Source of the DNA: Prorocentrum cordatum
Taxonomy: Eukaryota; Sar; Dinophyceae; Prorocentrales; Prorocentraceae
Direction: 5' to 3'
DNA length: 64,000 nt
Assembly: GCA_963575745.1 (NCBI GenBank)
Contig: CAUYUJ010015726.1
Span: 1,121,839-1,185,838, forward strand
Under the pieces are notes generated by a model, which saw only the letters and a program-made list of their open reading frames with translations, was not told where the DNA came from and made no database searches. The translations under genes and the position numbers were made by a program. Below, in pieces: positions 60,724 through 64,000 of the stretch. Position 1 is the stretch's first letter. Each line of letters starts with the position of its first letter.

Positions 60724-61120
60724 AGATCTTCAGCGCGCCATTGACCTTCACGGCAGCCCTCCGGGCAGTGCCGCCTTTGGGGCTCGCGTAAACGTTGGCC
60801 AAAATCCGCGCGTTGAAGGGCTGCTCGCCAGCACGACGCATGGCAAGCAGTTTGGACTTCACGGTAGCCTTTTGGGCGACGCCCCACGCGCACATCCTTG
60901 CAGACGAGGCGCGCGCACGACGCCGCCGCTCCTGGCCAGGGCGCACATGTGGGTGAACGCGTGGCGCCAGACTCTCTGGGATGAAATTGCGAGCTGCGAC
61001 CGCAGCAAGCATTGCGAGCTGCGCCGATGCCGCGCGGCGTTTGACTTGGAAACGAGGTGTTTGCACAGGTGGCACCTGAACGCAGCCATGGCTTCTGGCG
61101 ATGCGATCCTGAGCCGATGC
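60724..61120 (-). CDS. Left arm of inverted duplication; unknown C2HC-finger protein fragment
   Basis: Minus strand ATG at 61089 opens M-A-A-F-R-C-H-L-C-K-H-L-V-S-K-S-N-A-A-R-H (C-x2-C-x12-H-x5-C), a C2HC zinc-finger-like start, ending at 60859. A second frame (60689-61075) contains V-K-S-K-L-L-A-M-R-R-A-G-E and A-R-I-L-A-N-V-Y-A-S-P-K. Which frame is the product is unclear; a small intron or frameshift between them is possible. The arm is repeated in inverse orientation at 61253-61378 and 61796-62056. Confidence 0.4.
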
Positions 61121-61252
61121 GCTGCGAGATGTTTTGATCGTGATCCCCCTGTTCCTTTACCCTCTGCCGACCTCGCCCTCCTTCCTACTCGTTCCTCCTA
61201 GTCGTCCCAGGGGGGGGGGTCTATAAACAGGGGGTGAAATCATGATATCTCG

Positions 61253-61378
61253 CAGTGCATCGGCTCAAGATCGCATCGCCGGAAGCCGCGGCTGCGTTCA
61301 GGCGCCACCTGTGCAAACGCCTCGTTTCCAAGTCAAACGCCGCGCGGCATCGGCGCAGCTCGCAATGCTTGCTGCGGT
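61253..61378 (+). pseudogene. Right arm of inverted duplication, first piece
   Basis: Matches the C2HC-finger half of 60994-61120 in inverse orientation; the first Cys is changed (F-R-R-H-L-C-K). It is separated from the second piece by about 415 bp. Confidence 0.7.
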
Positions 61379-61564
61379 CGCTGCGGCGGGGGGACATGTC
61401 GACGGCGTTGCGGGCTAAGCGGGCGTCGAATAATTATCGGCGCGTGCTCACCCGTGGACTCTCTGTGTTCTAGCTCTTTTTGAATCGCAACGTGGAGATG
61501 CAGCGCGCGCCACGGCGCCTGAGAGCTTACAGCGGCGCCCCTGGGCAGGCGGCATGGGCGTGGG

Positions 61565-61595
<31 letters not shown>

Positions 61596-61795
61596 AGGGC
61601 GTTCAAAGATCTCACGGTCGGCGCGGCCCGGGATCGCCGTTTGGATGTCTTTCGTGCTGGAGCCACCTACCTGCTCTTGAAGGCCAGCTCCGCGCGGAAG
61701 CTCCGTTTGGCGAGGTTGTGGGGCGCGGCGCACGCGCGCCACCAACGCCATGGCAAGAGCCACCTTGGGGTGCACATGGTTCTAGGCCTTCTCGG
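61379..61795. other. Insertion between the right-arm pieces, with a G30 run
   Basis: A pure run of 30 G lies at 61562-61591, a potential quadruplex. No gene is recognised. The segment is absent from the left arm, so it was inserted here or lost there. Confidence 0.6.
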
Positions 61796-62056
61796 TTTCA
61801 TCCCAGAGAATCTGGCGCCACGCGTTCACCCAAATGTGCGCCCTGGCCAGGAGCGGCGGCGTCGCGCGCGCGCCTCGTCTGCAAGGATGTGCGCGTGGGG
61901 CGTCGCCCAAAAGGCTACCGTGAAGTCCAAACTGCTTGCCGTGCGTCGCGCTGGCGAGTAACCCTTCAACATGCGGATTTGGGCCAACGTCTCCGCGAGC
62001 CCAGACGGCGGCACTGCCCGGAGAGCTGCCGTGAAGGCCAGCGCCGCGCTGAAGAT
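61796..62056 (+). pseudogene. Right arm of inverted duplication, second piece
   Basis: Matches 60724-60993 in inverse orientation at high identity. The frame with V-K-S-K-L-L-A-V-R-R-A-G-E meets a stop at 61959 where the left arm reads Gln, so this copy is disrupted. Confidence 0.7.
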
Positions 62057-62600
62057 TATCCCGCAGAGGAGCCCTCGGATCGGGGTCGTCTGCCAAGCAG
62101 ACAGAGAAAACCTGACTCCCCCTCATCGCCGCGCACATTTGCTGTAAACCCGTCTCCTCCTCATCCCTCCTCCTTCCTCCACTTCCCTCCTCCTCCTCCT
62201 CCTCCACATCCTGCTCGTCGTCCTCGTCCTCCTCCTCGTTCTCCTCCTCCTCCTCCTCCTCCTCCTCTTCCTCCTCCTCCTCCTCCTCATCATCATCAGC
62301 CCCTCCTCCTCGTCCTCCTCCTCCTCCTCCTCGTCTTCCTCCTCCTCTCATCCTCCTCCTCCTCGCATCCTCATCCTCTTCCTCCTCCCCCTCCTCCTCC
62401 TCGTTCCCTCCTCTTCCTCCTCCTCTTCCTCCTCCTCCTCCTCCTCCTTCTCAAAGTCGGCAGCTAATCAGCACCCTGCGTTCTAAGAGTTGATGATTCC
62501 TCCTACTGGCCCTTTCGGCGGACCAGAAACAAACGTGCACTAATGAAACACTTAGAGGCTCCGACAACAATTGCAGCGTTTCCCCCTTTTAAAGAGCCTT
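62057..62600. repeat. Mixed sequence and CTC/CCT tract
   Basis: Unassigned to about 62150, then (CTC)n with CTT/CAT interruptions to about 62455, then about 140 bp of mixed sequence ending in a poly-C run (62606-62623) before the exon copy. Confidence 0.8.
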
Positions 62601-62619
62601 GCCCCCCCCCCCCCCCCCG

Positions 62620-62940
62620 GCCAGATCGACGCGCAACCAACAGACGTTCACGGATGAGGTCCTTGGAGACGCTAGCAGCGTTTACGAGGCTTTCCTCTCC
62701 GCCCCCTTCTTCGGCCCGTGCCGCTCGAAGTCCGCCCCCCCCCTCTGGGGCCACCAGCTCGGGCACCTCTCCGCGGAGAGCGTCGCCTGCACGTGGGTGG
62801 CCCCCGCGGCCTCTCGGCTCAGGGCGGCGCTCGCTCGCGTCGCTGGCGTCGACGCGAACGAGCTGAGCAGGCACGCCGCGAGCACGATCGTGCTCAAGGA
62901 CGTCACGAGGGCCCTCGAGAAGAGCTGGGGGGGGGGGCGT
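62620..62940 (+). CDS. Plus-strand copy of an unknown duplicated exon, open
   Basis: After a C18 run and CAG acceptor the plus strand reads about 105 open codons: F-T-D-E-V-L-G-D-A-S-S-V-Y-E-A-F-L, L-G-H-L-S-A-E-S-V-A-C-T-W-V-A-P, A-R-V-A-G-V-D-A-N-E-L and I-V-L-K-D-V-T-R-A-L-E-K-S-W, ending near a G-rich run. Regular composition and the presence of a diverged copy at 58375-58662 argue that it once coded for protein. It is the only convincing plus-strand exon in the window. Family unknown; a clear donor is not visible. Confidence 0.5.
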
Positions 62941-64000
62941 CGCAGAAATGAGACCCACGCAAAAGTCGCCTGCCATCTGTGCTTGCGGCGTCGGTGCGAT
63001 TCCGCGCACGAGGTGGCACCCGTCGCCGTCATTGCAAAAATGTTCCGCCCCTCCCCCCCCCCCCCACCTCTACCCCCCGTCCTTCCCGCGCGCGTGGCGG
63101 AGGTTCTGAGCTACACGTGGCGAGTCTTAGCGGGGATCGCCAGGGCAACGTCGTCTGATTGGGAACCAGCCGCCACCGACGGGCACAATAACGACGACCA
63201 CGACGGCGAGCCCATCCATCTTGTCCTCCTCCTCCCCCCATTACCTCACTTCTCTCTCCTCGTCAATTTCTGATTCTTCCTCGTGCTCGTGTCCCTCCTC
63301 CTCTCCTCCTCCTCATAAACCCCCACCCCTCCCCCTGATGATCCCCCCCCCCCCCCGTTCCCCTCATTGTTCTCCTCGATGTTTTTTTTGTTCTCCTCGT
63401 CCTCCTCCTCGTCCTCCTCCTCGCCCTCCTCTTCCTCCCCCTCGCCCTCCTCCTCCTCCCCCTCCTCCTCCTCCTCCCCCTGGGCGTCAGCATGTCCCTC
63501 CGATGTTATCCTTCTCACCGTGACGCGATTGCTCCTTTTATGGTCCCCCCCCCCCCATCGGCCTTGCCTACTCTCTCCCCGCTGCTGCGCTGCGCCCCGC
63601 GCCGCCCCCGACCCGCAGGGATCGGTGGCGCACGCGCGGCAGACGGAAGCAGGGTGCGAGCTGGGCGGGGCAAGGGATGTCTGGAGCAGAGGAATATGAT
63701 TTTTCGTTTTTGTGCATATACAGTTGGCAAGACAAGCGCGAACAGACGTCGAACGAGAGCCGCTCATGTCACGACTTATCCAATGTATCATGGCACATCA
63801 ATCCGCAGCACCGCAACAAAGGGATGTGAACGGCGCGGGTAAAAACATCATTTGCGGTCGGCCGCGCCATATCCTCGGAAAGTGACGGCGACGGTCAAGC
63901 GGAAAGTGCTCGCCCCACGCTGACGTCCTACCCACCTTCACCATCCCGTCCAGGGAAACCCATCGCTGCTACTGTCAGCATGCCGAAATGAACCTAAACT
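62941..64000. other. Right end: CTCC tract and unassigned sequence
   Basis: C-rich runs (63049-63065, 63345-63357), a CTC/CCT tract at about 63280-63480 and mixed sequence to the end. Frames on both strands are low in complexity. No gene, RNA or mobile element is recognised. Confidence 0.4.

Noticed and set aside
59206-60791. Long frames on both strands across the 60-bp minisatellite as repeat proteins
   Set aside because: A repeat unit without stops keeps most frames open. The composition is monotonous and no signal or domain is seen.

Overview
The window looks like nuclear DNA of a dinoflagellate. The strongest sign is a minus-strand spliced-leader scar at 7745-7781: a near-complete 22-nt leader followed directly by the 15-nt truncated leader that dinoflagellate retro-integrated mRNAs carry. 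Other signs agree with this: GC-rich sequence, very long simple repeats, pyrimidine-rich introns between short exons, one dominant coding strand over about 40 kb, and Ty1/copia elements of the type common in these genomes. Prorocentrum or Symbiodiniaceae are possible; I cannot fix the species.

Layout. 1-12.9 kb: microsatellites and minisatellites, a few candidate minus-strand exons, a decayed retrogene behind the leader scar (about 6.77-7.78 kb) and one convincing exon (10482-11024) resembling the C-terminal stalk/GED of a dynamin-family protein. 12967-36286: a 23.3-kb Ty1/copia-type retrotransposon on the minus strand. It has about 340-bp LTRs, a 5-bp target duplication (TGGCA), gag starting inside the 5' LTR, CCCH-type Gag zinc fingers, retropepsin, integrase, RT and RNase H (36.0-25.5 kb). 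Between RNase H and the 3' LTR lies about 12 kb of further open frames. These include a methyltransferase-like domain, a possible SGNH-hydrolase-like domain, a domain with the HGT signature of ADP-ribosyl-transfer enzymes, and a domain with the signature residues of Tpt1/KptA RNA 2'-phosphotransferase. Frameshifts and stops show that this copy is decaying.

36.6-42.3 kb: a second, ordinary-size copia element on the minus strand, also broken. 42.3-44.5 kb: simple repeats and a few candidate exons. 45.2-53.1 kb: five diverged long tandem units built around GAC-rich triplet tracts. 53.2-56.95 kb: a satellite of a 13-bp unit interrupted by a GC-rich module. 57.0-64 kb: simple repeats, a roughly 60-bp minisatellite and a large imperfect inverted duplication carrying two copies of an unknown exon and of an unknown C2HC-finger gene fragment.

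How the parts work together: the retroelement genes encode the usual capsid, protease, integrase and RT/RNase H cycle. The cargo is unusual because two of its domains resemble enzymes that handle NAD+ and RNA 2'-phosphates or ADP-ribose, and one resembles a nucleic-acid methyltransferase. Why an LTR element would carry these is the main open question. All family assignments are from reading motifs by eye; no search was run.
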